From Neorhodopirellula lusitana (GTDB lineage Bacteria; Planctomycetota; Planctomycetia; Pirellulales; Pirellulaceae), in contig NZ_FXUG01000007.1 in assembly GCF_900182915.1 (NCBI RefSeq), positions 62,001 through 126,000 of the forward strand: 64,000 bases of DNA, in the 5' to 3' direction. Shown piece after piece: positions 15,311 to 23,374 of this stretch. The translations under genes and the position numbers were made by a program. Position 1 is the stretch's first letter, and each line of letters opens with the position of its first letter. The notes under the pieces are model-generated. The model searched no databases and was not told the origin of the DNA. It was given only the letters and a program-made list of their open reading frames with translations.

Positions 15311-16484
15311 CGCCAGACGTGTCGATAGTGACCTCAACTTGCAACTGAATTCGCTTAGCCGCGTACTCCGCGTCCGCATCGGCCACGGTCAGTGTGACTT
15401 CGGCCGTATGGCGATCCACGGGAGCCATGGGGAACGGGCTGGGAAGCGCGGGCGGAGCGATCATTTGATGAACTCGCTGGACCGTGGCGTCGAGCGACTT
15501 CGAAAGACCTGGACTCTGGATGATTGCCGGCTGGCCGGGTTGGATACGATCGATGTCCGCAACATTGATCTCCGCCACACACACCATGTGCTCGGTGTCG
15601 GCCAGATGCATTAGCGGCATTGTCGTGGTCGCTTGTCCGGTCATCGTGTCGACGGCCAAAACGCGACCGTTGGTTGGGCTGACTAAACGAGCCGTCTCCA
15701 GGTTCAGTCTCAGCAGTTCGATTTGCTTTTCGAGCGAGTCGATTCCTGTGGAAGCCACTGCCGCCTCGATCGATTTCTCCGCCGCGATGATCTCTTGCTT
15801 CGCGGCTAACACGGCCAGTCGACCGGCCTCAATCGCGTCGCTCGCTTCAATCCTTGCCGACTCGTACTGAGCTCGTGTCTCACTGATTCGCAGTGATTCT
15901 TCTTCAAGCTTGTTTTCGGACACCAACCGTTCGGTGGAAGAGTCATTCGAAGCGACCCGCAGCCGATCGAGTTTCCGCTGCCCCAGCTCCGCGGCACGGC
16001 GAAGCAGGTCAAGTCGACCGCCGGGGCTGTCGGCAATCTTGTAACTGTTTTCAGATTGTCGCAGTTGCGTTTCCGCTTGGTTCAGTTTGGTACGAGCGAC
16101 TTGCAATTTCGCATTCGAAGAGGCCTGTTCCGCTGCAAGCTGAACTTTGCCTTCGGCCAGCTTGGTTTCGGCCACATCCAACTCGATCGTCTTCACTCGG
16201 AAGCTCTCCAGTTCGACCAGCAGGTCCCCCGCCTGAACCCAATCGCCTTCACGGACGGCCACTCGCAACACGCGATCGCCCGGCGGAGCCATTACGGCCA
16301 ACACTCCGCCGCGTGGACGAAGCGTGCCCTGAGCCACTATGCTGGTCGCTGGCATCGAATCCGCTTGTGCAGCCGCCGCTTGCCGTTCCGTTTCTTGGCG
16401 ACTGGCGGAAGAAAACGGACCCTGATCGCAACCGCAAAGAGCGGTCAATAAAACGATCGTGATAAGGTGGTGATATGACGGCAT
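15303..16484 (-). CDS. HlyD-family membrane fusion (adaptor) lipoprotein, DevB type
   Basis: A 393-residue periplasmic adaptor. The N-terminus has a hydrophobic run ending LTALCGC, where LCGC can serve as a lipobox, so it is probably a lipoprotein. A biotinyl-lipoyl-like half domain follows (GDRVLRVAVREGDWVQAGDLLVELE split around residue 75), then a long alpha-helical hairpin of about 170 residues with heptad character (KLAEGKVQLAAEQ, LRISETRAQYESARIEAS), the return lipoyl strand (ARLVSPTNGRVLAVD) and a beta-barrel domain. It couples the permease DevC-like partner to an outer-membrane exit duct. Its gene overlaps the permease gene. Confidence 0.9.
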   Translation of the reverse strand: MPSYHHLITIVLLTALCGCDQGPFSSASRQETERQAAAAQADSMPATSIVAQGTLRPRGGVLAVMAPPGDRVLRVAVREGDWVQAGDLLVELESFRVKTIELDVAETKLAEGKVQLAAEQASSNAKLQVARTKLNQAETQLRQSENSYKIADSPGGRLDLLRRAAELGQRKLDRLRVASNDSSTERLVSENKLEEESLRISETRAQYESARIEASDAIEAGRLAVLAAKQEIIAAEKSIEAAVASTGIDSLEKQIELLRLNLETARLVSPTNGRVLAVDTMTGQATTTMPLMHLADTEHMVCVAEINVADIDRIQPGQPAIIQSPGLSKSLDATVQRVHQMIAPPALPSPFPMAPVDRHTAEVTLTVADADAEYAAKRIQLQVEVTIDTSGDE

Positions 16485-16625
16485 GAAGCTTTAAACCGTC
16501 CCGCCCAAAGCGGGATTGTGAAAGAGAACGTACGACGGGTGTTTTCGATGTCACCCGATGGCGACTACATTCTATAATAATTCGACGTTTTTATCGCCCG
16601 TGTCTCCGTTTGCCCAGAAAATAGC

Positions 16626-17885
16626 TTGAGCCGTCGCAACCCATCATCGAACAACGGCTCAACCGGAAAATCCGTGCGAGACTCGACAACCGGCAAACTG
16701 TTGAGGCGTTTCAAATCGAAAAGCGTTGAGGCGGACCGCCTCCTCGATGGCTCCGCTGCGATCGATGTTTGCGGAGTCAACCATTTCTACGGCAGTGGCG
16801 ATGCCCGCAAACAGGTCCTGCACGACAATCATCTGCAAGTTCAACCCGGCGAGATCGTGATCATGACGGGGCAAAGTGGTTCCGGAAAGACCACCTTGCT
16901 GACGTTGATTGGGACCCTGCGGCGGGTACAGGAAGGCCAGCTGCATGTGCTGGGGGAGCCCCTGCATCTGGCGAGAACCTCCCAAATCAACGCTCTCCGC
17001 ATGCGACTGGGGTTCATCTTCCAGGCTCACAATCTGTTCAGTTCCCTCACCGCGTTGCAGAACGTACGGATGGCGTTGGAATTGCAACCAGGCCGGCATT
17101 CTCGGGCCGAACAAAATCGCCGATGTGAAGAGATGCTCACCGCGGTCGGTCTGGGCGATCGGATTCATTACAAACCCAAAGGCCTGTCCGGCGGCCAAAA
17201 GCAGCGAGTCGCGGTGGCACGCGGACTCGTCCATCAGCCCAAAATCCTGCTGGCGGATGAACCTACGGCGGCACTGGACGAAAAATCAGGCCGCGACGTT
17301 GTCAATCTGTTCCAGCGTGAGGCTCGGGAACGCGGCACGGCCATCGTTATCGTCACGCACGACAACCGAATCCTGGACGTGGCGGACCGGATCGTGAAGA
17401 TGGACTTCGGCAAGATCGCCCGAGACACGAACCTGGGCGAGGCGGCACTGTTGGGCGAAATGCTTCACCGATGTGATCTGTTCACGAACGTCAGCGTCAG
17501 CACCCTGACCAGCTTCGCTCGAAAGATGAAACGTGAAGAATACCTGCCCGGCCAGCGGATTGTGACGTACGGCGACGTGGGCGACCGGTTCTACATCATT
17601 CGCGAGGGCGAAGTGGTCGTCCGGCGACCGCCCAGTAACGACGATGGCGAAACGTTGCCCGAATCGACCAAGGGCTTTGCAAACTCGTTCACCGACGTCG
17701 CCCGACTGAGTGAGGGCGACTTTTTCGGGGAAACCGCGTTGCTTAACAACGCCCCCCGAAATGCCCACGTTGACGCTGTCACCGAATCAGTCACCTACAG
17801 TTTGGACGCCGAAACGTTCAAAGAAGTGATGAGCGAACAAAAATCGATGACCGAAGAAGTCCGCAGTGCGTTGTTTAGCGAATAG
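16626..17885 (+). CDS. ABC transporter ATPase (DevA/LolD type) fused to a C-terminal cyclic-nucleotide-binding domain
   Basis: A 419-residue fusion. Residues 45-270 are an ABC ATPase with Walker A GQSGSGKTT, signature LSGGQKQRVA, Walker B ILLADEPTAALDE and switch VTHD. Residues from about 290 form a Crp-like cyclic-nucleotide-binding domain: RFYIIREGEVVVRR, then GDFFGETALLNNAPRNAHV, which matches the phosphate-binding cassette including its arginine. ATPase activity may therefore respond to cAMP or a related ligand. It is divergent from the adaptor and permease genes, 141 bp away, and completes their exporter. No ATG precedes the Walker A motif; TTG 16626 or GTG 16674 must be the start, and I cannot decide between them. 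Confidence 0.9.
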   Translation: MSRRNPSSNNGSTGKSVRDSTTGKLLRRFKSKSVEADRLLDGSAAIDVCGVNHFYGSGDARKQVLHDNHLQVQPGEIVIMTGQSGSGKTTLLTLIGTLRRVQEGQLHVLGEPLHLARTSQINALRMRLGFIFQAHNLFSSLTALQNVRMALELQPGRHSRAEQNRRCEEMLTAVGLGDRIHYKPKGLSGGQKQRVAVARGLVHQPKILLADEPTAALDEKSGRDVVNLFQREARERGTAIVIVTHDNRILDVADRIVKMDFGKIARDTNLGEAALLGEMLHRCDLFTNVSVSTLTSFARKMKREEYLPGQRIVTYGDVGDRFYIIREGEVVVRRPPSNDDGETLPESTKGFANSFTDVARLSEGDFFGETALLNNAPRNAHVDAVTESVTYSLDAETFKEVMSEQKSMTEEVRSALFSE

Positions 17886-17952
17886 TGGTCTAAGATTCAT
17901 TCCGAAGGCGTCTTGACTTCTCGGCCCGGATGTCCGAAAGTGTCGCCAGCCC

Positions 17953-18034
17953 GGAGGATAAGCGAATGGCTAGCAGGCTGATTCGAAATCAGTTGTCCCT
18001 CACGGGATTGCGGGTTCGAGTCCCGTGTCCTCCG
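17953..18034 (+). tRNA. tRNA-Ser (anticodon CGA)
   Basis: Acceptor arm GGAGGAT pairs with GTCCTCC (one G-U), discriminator base G as in serine tRNAs, CCA not encoded. Anticodon stem GCTGA/TCAGT encloses loop TTCGAAA with anticodon CGA at 17984-17986. A variable arm (TCCC/GGGA) of serine type and a T-arm with GGTTCGAGTCC follow. The D-arm is weak. It reads UCG codons. Confidence 0.88.
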
Positions 18035-18041
18035 CTTTAAC

Positions 18042-18085
18042 AAAAAGACCTCGTAAAACCTCGTGTTTTACGGGGTCTTTTTTTT
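18042..18085 (+). terminator. Intrinsic terminator of the tRNA gene
   Basis: A long stem pairs AAAGACC-T-CGTAAAAC with GTTTTACG-G-GGTCTTT (one T-G pair) around a 5-nt loop and ends in a run of eight T. It starts 8 bp after the tRNA. Confidence 0.9.
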
Positions 18086-18165
18086 GGCACACTGCTTTCT
18101 CGACACACTGCTTTCTCGGCACTCTGCTTTCTTGGCACACTGCTTTCTCCGCACACTGCAGTGTG
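18086..18165. repeat. 16-bp tandem repeat, about 4.5 copies
   Basis: Units GGCACACTGCTTTCTC at 18086, 18102, 18118 and 18134 differ at one to two positions; a fifth unit turns into the palindrome GCACACTGCAGTGTGC. The period is not a multiple of three, so it does not encode a protein repeat. Confidence 0.85.
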
Positions 18166-18189
18166 CCACAGGCGTCCCAAAAATCGTGT

Positions 18190-18519
18190 TCAAACCACAG
18201 CAGGCCCGCCGGTGGCAGGGCCAAACCCAACGATCGAGTCAGGGTTACGAACTTCCTCAACACCGGAACGTCCGGCGTCTTTTCCAACAAGATCGAGGTT
18301 CTCCATTTCGCGAAGAGCTTCCTCGTCGGCCAAGTGGTAGAAGTGTCGTACCCTCTCGCTGTCAGAGTGCCCAAGCCAACTCGTCACGATCCGTTCAGGG
18401 ATCGAGGTGTTCGCAAAGGTAACTGTCCCGGTTTTCAACAACGCAATGGCTTCATCGGGCCAATAGACGCGGTGCCACCCCTCGGGCGTCGTTCGTCCAT
18501 CGTCGAGATAGACCTTCAT
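18190..18519 (-). pseudogene. Chimeric remnant: cPPR-like N-terminus joined to a tyrosine recombinase C-terminus
   Basis: The first 35 residues or so (MKVYLDDGRTTPEGW, RVYWPDEAIALLKTG) match the start of the cyclic-phosphate processing receiver-like family that often follows calcineurin-type phosphoesterases. The sequence then switches, within a few codons, to the end of a tyrosine recombinase: TSWLGHSDSERVRHFYHLADEEAL, where LGH and the HFYH region recall the catalytic His and Tyr neighbourhood. Neither half is complete. The start ATG at 18519 overlaps the TGA of the phosphoesterase remnant, the original operon spacing. I read it as a deletion or insertion scar left by an integrative element at the adjacent tRNA-Ser. 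Confidence 0.75.
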
Positions 18520-19147
18520 TCTTTCCCGACCCAATGGAACTTCTCGGCACTCAGTTTCGACTCACCATCCCAGCGATAAGCAACCAACTGGCCGCCCTTG
18601 GCCACGCTGTAGTCTGTGCAAGCCACAATGGCCGCCAGTGGCGTCGGCGTACCGGTGAGCCAATAATGACCCACAAACACCGGCACCGCGTCACGCGGGT
18701 AGAAGTCAACCCTTGCCAGATCGCCCCTGGCAATCGGAACGTTAGGCACTTCGTCGCTGCCAAGGTGATGCTGACGATAGGTTCGACCAGCACCGTCTTC
18801 GTACCATTTGATCCGAACTGTGTCTCGCCGATGTCCAGCTTTGTCGACAATCCATACCGCTCCATCTTTCAAACTTCACCCTTCTGACTTCAAACTTCCA
18901 AAGGTTCCCAATCACCGCCAAAGCATCCCCCCTCCTCCACCATCGCACGAGCAATCGCAACAACTTCACCAATCGCCGGACTGCGATCCACGAAGTCACC
19001 AACAAACACGATCTTTCTATTTCGATGCCAATATCCTTTTCCGGGACTTGTATATCCAACATCGACGAGTAGACGTTTCAATTGATCCGCATTTCCGTGG
19101 ATGTCGCCAATGATGTCGAACGCTTGCAGTCTATTCCTCCTCTCCAT
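18516..19147 (-). pseudogene. Calcineurin-type metallophosphoesterase, frameshifted and internally deleted
   Basis: The N-terminal part shows the metal-binding motifs FDIIGDIHGNADQL and VFVGDFVDRSPAI. The frame is then shifted at a run of six G near 18950; in the other frame the next residues read GDALAVIGN, the beginning of the GNHE motif. The central domain (about 150 residues, including HEFN) is missing and replaced by a short stretch with a repeated GAAGTTTGAA. The C-terminus resumes with VFVGHYWLTGTPTPLA and DYSVAKGGQLVAYRW. Its first codons overlap the end of the DUF262 gene (19131-19147), suggesting that the defence genes were joined to it directly. Confidence 0.8.
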
Positions 19148-21752
19148 CCCCTGCGTTTGCCTTTTCGAGCGTCTGTATTCGATCGCGAAAGACTCGGTCA
19201 AAATTCGAGAGCTGGTCAATCAGCCAATCGTGTTGTGACTGCCATTGGTCTTTGTCGTCAAATGAAACGTCGCATCGAGTGATTCCAATACGCCATTGTT
19301 TCAGTCCCTCCTTCTGCCACTCTAGTTGATGGCCGAACTCCGATTCGATCTGCGTTTTATTGGCCTCCAACTGTGGGAAGAAAACCGGCGACATCGCACT
19401 GTTCATAATCATCCACGCGGAAATTTGTGATTGTGGCGGCTTGATATGCGCATAGGTCCAAACTTCCGACTTCCCGATCGCCAGATTATTCCACTGCTGT
19501 GGCAGTGGCGTCGTCGCCAGCAACTCGCAACCTCGCTCGAACATGCGAACGCGAAAACCGATCCAGAAATCGAGCATCATCTGCTTATTCGTAGATTTTT
19601 CTTTGACCGCTTCGTGCAAAGAGCGAAGTCGCCCCAGAAAGCCCTGCTCAAATTCCGTCAACGTTTTGGTGAGCCAGCTGTGATGTTCTAGCCAGTCGTA
19701 CCGATCGCGTATGGCAAAGCCGTTAAGCACCCACGTGATCGTTGGCTTGCTACCAGACTCCCAAAGTGGCTGAGTTGTAAACCGCTCATTGATCGCGTCG
19801 CGATCTGCCTTTAACCCAGCAAAAATTTCGCGCCCCCGCGACCGGGAGAAACGCAACTGAAGCACCAGCTGCTTCTTATTCGGGACGAGGAGAGCTGCCA
19901 GGCTAACATCCGCCATCGGTAGAAAGAAGTCGCAGGTTCTGACCTCGCTTTTCCGCACGGGGCGAAGAGTTACTGAACTGCTCGCCAGCATTTCCGTAAG
20001 TGCAGCCCAGTATTGCTTTCGGCGTTCACGAACCTTGTTCGTACCATCGGTTTTCTTCGTCGGAGGCGTGTACTCGATATCGCTCGGGGGTCTCTTCCAG
20101 AGACGGCTCACTTGCGGGCCAAGGTCTGTTGCACGTGAAGTGATCTGTTCCTCGCCCCACTGGTCGATGTGTTCAAAGACCTTGTTCAGAGTCAACTTAC
20201 TGTCGCACAGCTCTTTCCTCTTCTCTCCGAAGGCACGGTTGCTGAGTGTTTGGTTGTACCCGGTGAGCGTCAGATTTCCGATCGTATGAAGCCAGCGCTC
20301 GTGCACCTTCTTGTATCGATCTCCGAGCATCTCCTTCCAGCTCTTGCCCGCAGCGCCGCCTGGCAGTTTCTGAGGCATCACGTGCTCGATCTGAATGCCA
20401 TCCGTCAGGTCAACCAGCTCCTTATGGCCGTCTGCCCTCTCCAATGCTTCCAGGACAATCCGGCACTTTTTAAACTCACGACGGTAAATGGGGAAACTTG
20501 CAAGACTTCGCTCGAACGTTTCGCTATCGGGCCAACCGCGATGCAACAAATAGCCCTGAAGCTTCTCTCGTACATTTCCGGTCAGTTCGCCAGCCAATTC
20601 GCAGAACCACTTTCCGTAAGCTCTTGTTGACTCACCACAAATCGAGCGACGCAAGACGAAGCTATTCAGGTCCGAAACGCAACCGATGAAATCCTCATCC
20701 GAGATAGTGCCCGATGCCCGCTTATCCAACAAGTTCAGCATGACAGGGTTAGCTGTGTTGGCCTCCATCCACGCAAACTGTCGAAGAACAGTAGTCACCT
20801 TGGCCGGCAGTCCCTTTCCGTGGTTCGCAATGTTCTTCGCAAACCCAACGAACCGATGAAGCTCGGCAACAGACTCGGCCGGTGACGACTTGGTCTTCTC
20901 GAAATACTTCTTGAAGTCGCTAAATGTCTCTCGTGCTTTCGAGTACTGACCATGCCGCATCAGAAAATCGCGGTAGAACGCTGTCGGCGCAATCGCGACC
21001 TCGCCAGCCGATGGTTCAAACTCATCTTCAAACGGAGCCCATGATTCCTGCTGGAAATCTTCCTGGTCGGCAAGAGGGATCTGCATGAACAGGAAGTTGC
21101 GGATCAAATCCGATTCTTGAAGCGGAAGCCCTGTCGAATTCAAACTCTCAAAAATCTCGTACGGATCCTCCTCATCCAGGGTGATTGCAACCAAGTACAG
21201 TCGGCCGACAACCGTATCAAACAATCGTCGAAGATAGCTTGAATCCTGGTGGGCATGCGTGCGAATGAACTTCCGAAAGAAGTCGTGTGCGACGATGAGT
21301 TTCGTATCTTGGTCCTCAACCTTCTTCAGGTCGATCAATGCCGAGAAGAGCTCGCGATCGCCTGTACGGGGAACTAGCTTGTATCTCTCCAGCCCCTTTT
21401 TGAAGCGGTTAACAAGATATTGCTCTTCGATCTCCGCGGCAAATTCTTCTTCCCCAGCTCGCTTCGCTTCATCACGCAAAGCGGTCAACAGTAGCGACAA
21501 CGTCGTCAGCCGTTGCTGGCCGTCGATCAACTGGTACTGCGGCGTCTGGCCAGGTGCAGCCGAGACAAGAGCGCAAACAAGGGGTCCCAGAAAGTGCTTC
21601 TTATCCTGATCTTCGGACAGAAGGGATTGGATGTCATTGCCAAGTCGTTCCCAATTATCTCGTTCCCAAGAGTATGACCGCTGAAAGAACGGGATCAGGA
21701 ATTGTGCGTTCGAGTAAAGGATCTCTTGAAGTGGTTGCGCGTTTGCCTTCAT
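19131..21752 (-). CDS. GmrSD-like DUF262/DUF1524 nuclease-NTPase with DUF4268-like C-terminus
   Basis: An 873-residue protein. The N-terminal DUF262 (GmrS) domain has IPFFQRSYSWE near residue 20 and DGQQRLTT near 80, the predicted nucleotide-binding ParB-like motifs. A DUF1524 (GmrD) HNH-type domain follows with IEHVMPQ near 452 and GNLTLTGYNQTLSN near 495. The last 230 residues (FWIGFRVRM, AWMIMNSAMS, HDWLIDQLSNF) resemble DUF4268. GmrSD proteins are type IV restriction enzymes that cut phage DNA carrying modified, for example glucosylated, cytosines, driven by NTP hydrolysis. It is transcribed away from the XRE regulator, 14 bp after the unknown gene at 21767. Confidence 0.88.
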   Translation of the reverse strand: MKANAQPLQEILYSNAQFLIPFFQRSYSWERDNWERLGNDIQSLLSEDQDKKHFLGPLVCALVSAAPGQTPQYQLIDGQQRLTTLSLLLTALRDEAKRAGEEEFAAEIEEQYLVNRFKKGLERYKLVPRTGDRELFSALIDLKKVEDQDTKLIVAHDFFRKFIRTHAHQDSSYLRRLFDTVVGRLYLVAITLDEEDPYEIFESLNSTGLPLQESDLIRNFLFMQIPLADQEDFQQESWAPFEDEFEPSAGEVAIAPTAFYRDFLMRHGQYSKARETFSDFKKYFEKTKSSPAESVAELHRFVGFAKNIANHGKGLPAKVTTVLRQFAWMEANTANPVMLNLLDKRASGTISDEDFIGCVSDLNSFVLRRSICGESTRAYGKWFCELAGELTGNVREKLQGYLLHRGWPDSETFERSLASFPIYRREFKKCRIVLEALERADGHKELVDLTDGIQIEHVMPQKLPGGAAGKSWKEMLGDRYKKVHERWLHTIGNLTLTGYNQTLSNRAFGEKRKELCDSKLTLNKVFEHIDQWGEEQITSRATDLGPQVSRLWKRPPSDIEYTPPTKKTDGTNKVRERRKQYWAALTEMLASSSVTLRPVRKSEVRTCDFFLPMADVSLAALLVPNKKQLVLQLRFSRSRGREIFAGLKADRDAINERFTTQPLWESGSKPTITWVLNGFAIRDRYDWLEHHSWLTKTLTEFEQGFLGRLRSLHEAVKEKSTNKQMMLDFWIGFRVRMFERGCELLATTPLPQQWNNLAIGKSEVWTYAHIKPPQSQISAWMIMNSAMSPVFFPQLEANKTQIESEFGHQLEWQKEGLKQWRIGITRCDVSFDDKDQWQSQHDWLIDQLSNFDRVFRDRIQTLEKANAGDGEEE

Positions 21753-21766
21753 AATTATTACTACGA

Positions 21767-22915
21767 CTAAGCATTGATCTCGCTAAGAAGATAAAACCAA
21801 GACAACCCCTTCTTTGCTTTCTTTTCAACCAGTTTCTCAACGGCAGCGTTGGTAAATCCCTCGACTAAGAATCCAGCATAGGGAATGAACCCAAGGGGCT
21901 TCGAGATCCAGCCTGTTAGCCGTCTGGCCTTATCAATCTTCTTGCCTGCGTTTAGAACGTCTCGCAGCGTTTGATTTGCAAAATCCGTATCAAAGACGAC
22001 ATCATGTTCTACGGCGTTTTCCACCAAAGAACGCAGATCAGTTATCCGCGGATCGTCTAACGCCCGTGCTAATGCTATTTCGCTTTTCGGTTCAAAATCG
22101 GGGAACATCACCTCGATCAGGTTGTTTATTTGTTTCTGCCGTTCGAGTTCTTTGGCGCTTGACACGCGAAGCGTGTCAGTGAGCACAGCGTTGTAGACTG
22201 GGCCAATATCCTCCCAGTCATGCAGTGTGGCTCCAAGTACATCGGACAAGCAAAGACTTGCTGCTACGTGCTCAACATAGCTCGATATGACGCCGGTGGC
22301 GCGCTCCCGATGATATTCAGGAATGTCCTCAGCCCACCGAGAGAGAGTCTCCAGGAGCCCACGCTCAAGTCCTTCGTACATGCCACCTTCCATGGATGCC
22401 AGCATCAATCGTTCTTCGGGCCATTCATGGTGTCGTTCTAAATAAACCTCCTCCGCGTCAATGTCGTCGCCCGCTTCTCGGAGTAACTGCTCTTCCTCCG
22501 CCGTCCAAGCATCTTGGTATTTCTCTACGACACGATCATAAAATCCGTCCCATTTCCCAACTACCTGCTGAAAGGTAGCCGACCAGTCATTCAAATTGCG
22601 GGTACGTGTCTCGACGTGGGCATGTATCGCACTCGCGTAAGGAGCGACTTCGCCCTTGAAATCTCTTACTTCCAAGCGTCCGCAAGACTTCAAAGCGCCA
22701 AGCATCTCCTTATGCTTTTTAAAGAGTGGCTCCCTTTCGATCCGCTCTATTGCATGAGCATCCGCATAAAAACGGTCACACAAGAACAGGACAGAATAAT
22801 CAGGGACAAACTGATTCCACGTCTTGAAGCAAACCGGTGGCAATCGGTGAAAGTAGTTGTTGTCACCTGCAAGTGTCTCTTTAGTGAAGCAGAACGACGA
22901 TAAAATCGCATCCAT
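21767..22915 (-). CDS. Hypothetical protein beside the GmrSD-like gene
   Basis: A 382-residue protein that I do not recognise. The N-terminal 90 residues contain aromatic and Cys-containing strands (CFKTWNQFVPDYSVLFLCDRFYADAHAI). The middle is acidic and helical (EEEQLLREAGDDIDAEEVYLERHHEW). The C-terminus has a hydrophobic stretch, KPLGFIPYAGFLVEGFTNAAV, that could insert in or touch a membrane. It ends 14 bp before the GmrSD-like gene and starts 16 bp after the XRE regulator, so the three form one transcription unit. By position it is an accessory or effector of that unit. Confidence 0.75.
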   Translation of the reverse strand: MDAILSSFCFTKETLAGDNNYFHRLPPVCFKTWNQFVPDYSVLFLCDRFYADAHAIERIEREPLFKKHKEMLGALKSCGRLEVRDFKGEVAPYASAIHAHVETRTRNLNDWSATFQQVVGKWDGFYDRVVEKYQDAWTAEEEQLLREAGDDIDAEEVYLERHHEWPEERLMLASMEGGMYEGLERGLLETLSRWAEDIPEYHRERATGVISSYVEHVAASLCLSDVLGATLHDWEDIGPVYNAVLTDTLRVSSAKELERQKQINNLIEVMFPDFEPKSEIALARALDDPRITDLRSLVENAVEHDVVFDTDFANQTLRDVLNAGKKIDKARRLTGWISKPLGFIPYAGFLVEGFTNAAVEKLVEKKAKKGLSWFYLLSEINA

Positions 22916-22931
22916 GGAATGTGGACCTTTA

Positions 22932-23270
22932 CTACTTCGGCCAATTGGGTATTTCTAGTGATGCAGCAAGGCTGTCTAGTGTGGCGTTATCCAATTTTGC
23001 AAGCCTTCGAAACAACTCCGGCCGCTGACGAATTCGCTTGCGAATTGACGCAGGCACCTTGTCCGCCAACAACAGCAGCTCGTCTTCATTGGCTTTCAGC
23101 TCGCTAGCCAACTTGTGGATGAATTTCTCCGATGGGTAATCGCCGAAGTGCAACTTGCCGTTCTCCACTTTGCTAATGTACGAAACGCTCACACCCATAC
23201 GATCCGCAAGGTCTTGCTGAGTCATTGCTCGTTGCGTACGAAGTACTCGCACTCGGTCGCCGAATTGCAT
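22932..23270 (-). CDS. XRE-family helix-turn-helix regulator
   Basis: A 112-residue protein. Residues 5-60 form a Cro/C1-type helix-turn-helix: RVRVLRTQRAMTQQDLADRMGVSVSYISKVENG. The remainder is helical and may dimerise. It heads the leftward unit with the unknown gene and the GmrSD-like gene and is divergent from the sacsin-like gene, so it probably controls both units from the 105-bp spacer, in the way control proteins of restriction-modification systems do. No phage genes are near, which disfavours a prophage repressor. Confidence 0.9.
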   Translation of the reverse strand: MQFGDRVRVLRTQRAMTQQDLADRMGVSVSYISKVENGKLHFGDYPSEKFIHKLASELKANEDELLLLADKVPASIRKRIRQRPELFRRLAKLDNATLDSLAASLEIPNWPK

Positions 23271-23335
23271 AGCACCGAATCTCCTCTGATTGTGAAGGCC
23301 CCCGGATGAGCGTATGTTACCCGAACTTTTTGGTC

Positions 23336-23352
23336 AACCGCTGAGGTCGGTT
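23336..23352. promoter_or_regulatory. Candidate operator in the divergent spacer
   Basis: AACCG and CGGTT are spaced by 7 bases between the XRE gene and the sacsin-like gene, 22 bp before the latter's start. The size suits a Cro-type dimer. It is weak evidence on its own. Confidence 0.25.
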
Positions 23353-23374
23353 ATGCGAGGGACGCTGTATTTTA

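Noticed and set aside
18086-18165. 16-bp tandem repeats as a CRISPR or an origin iteron set
   Set aside because: Units are directly abutting with no spacers, and no replication gene is nearby.
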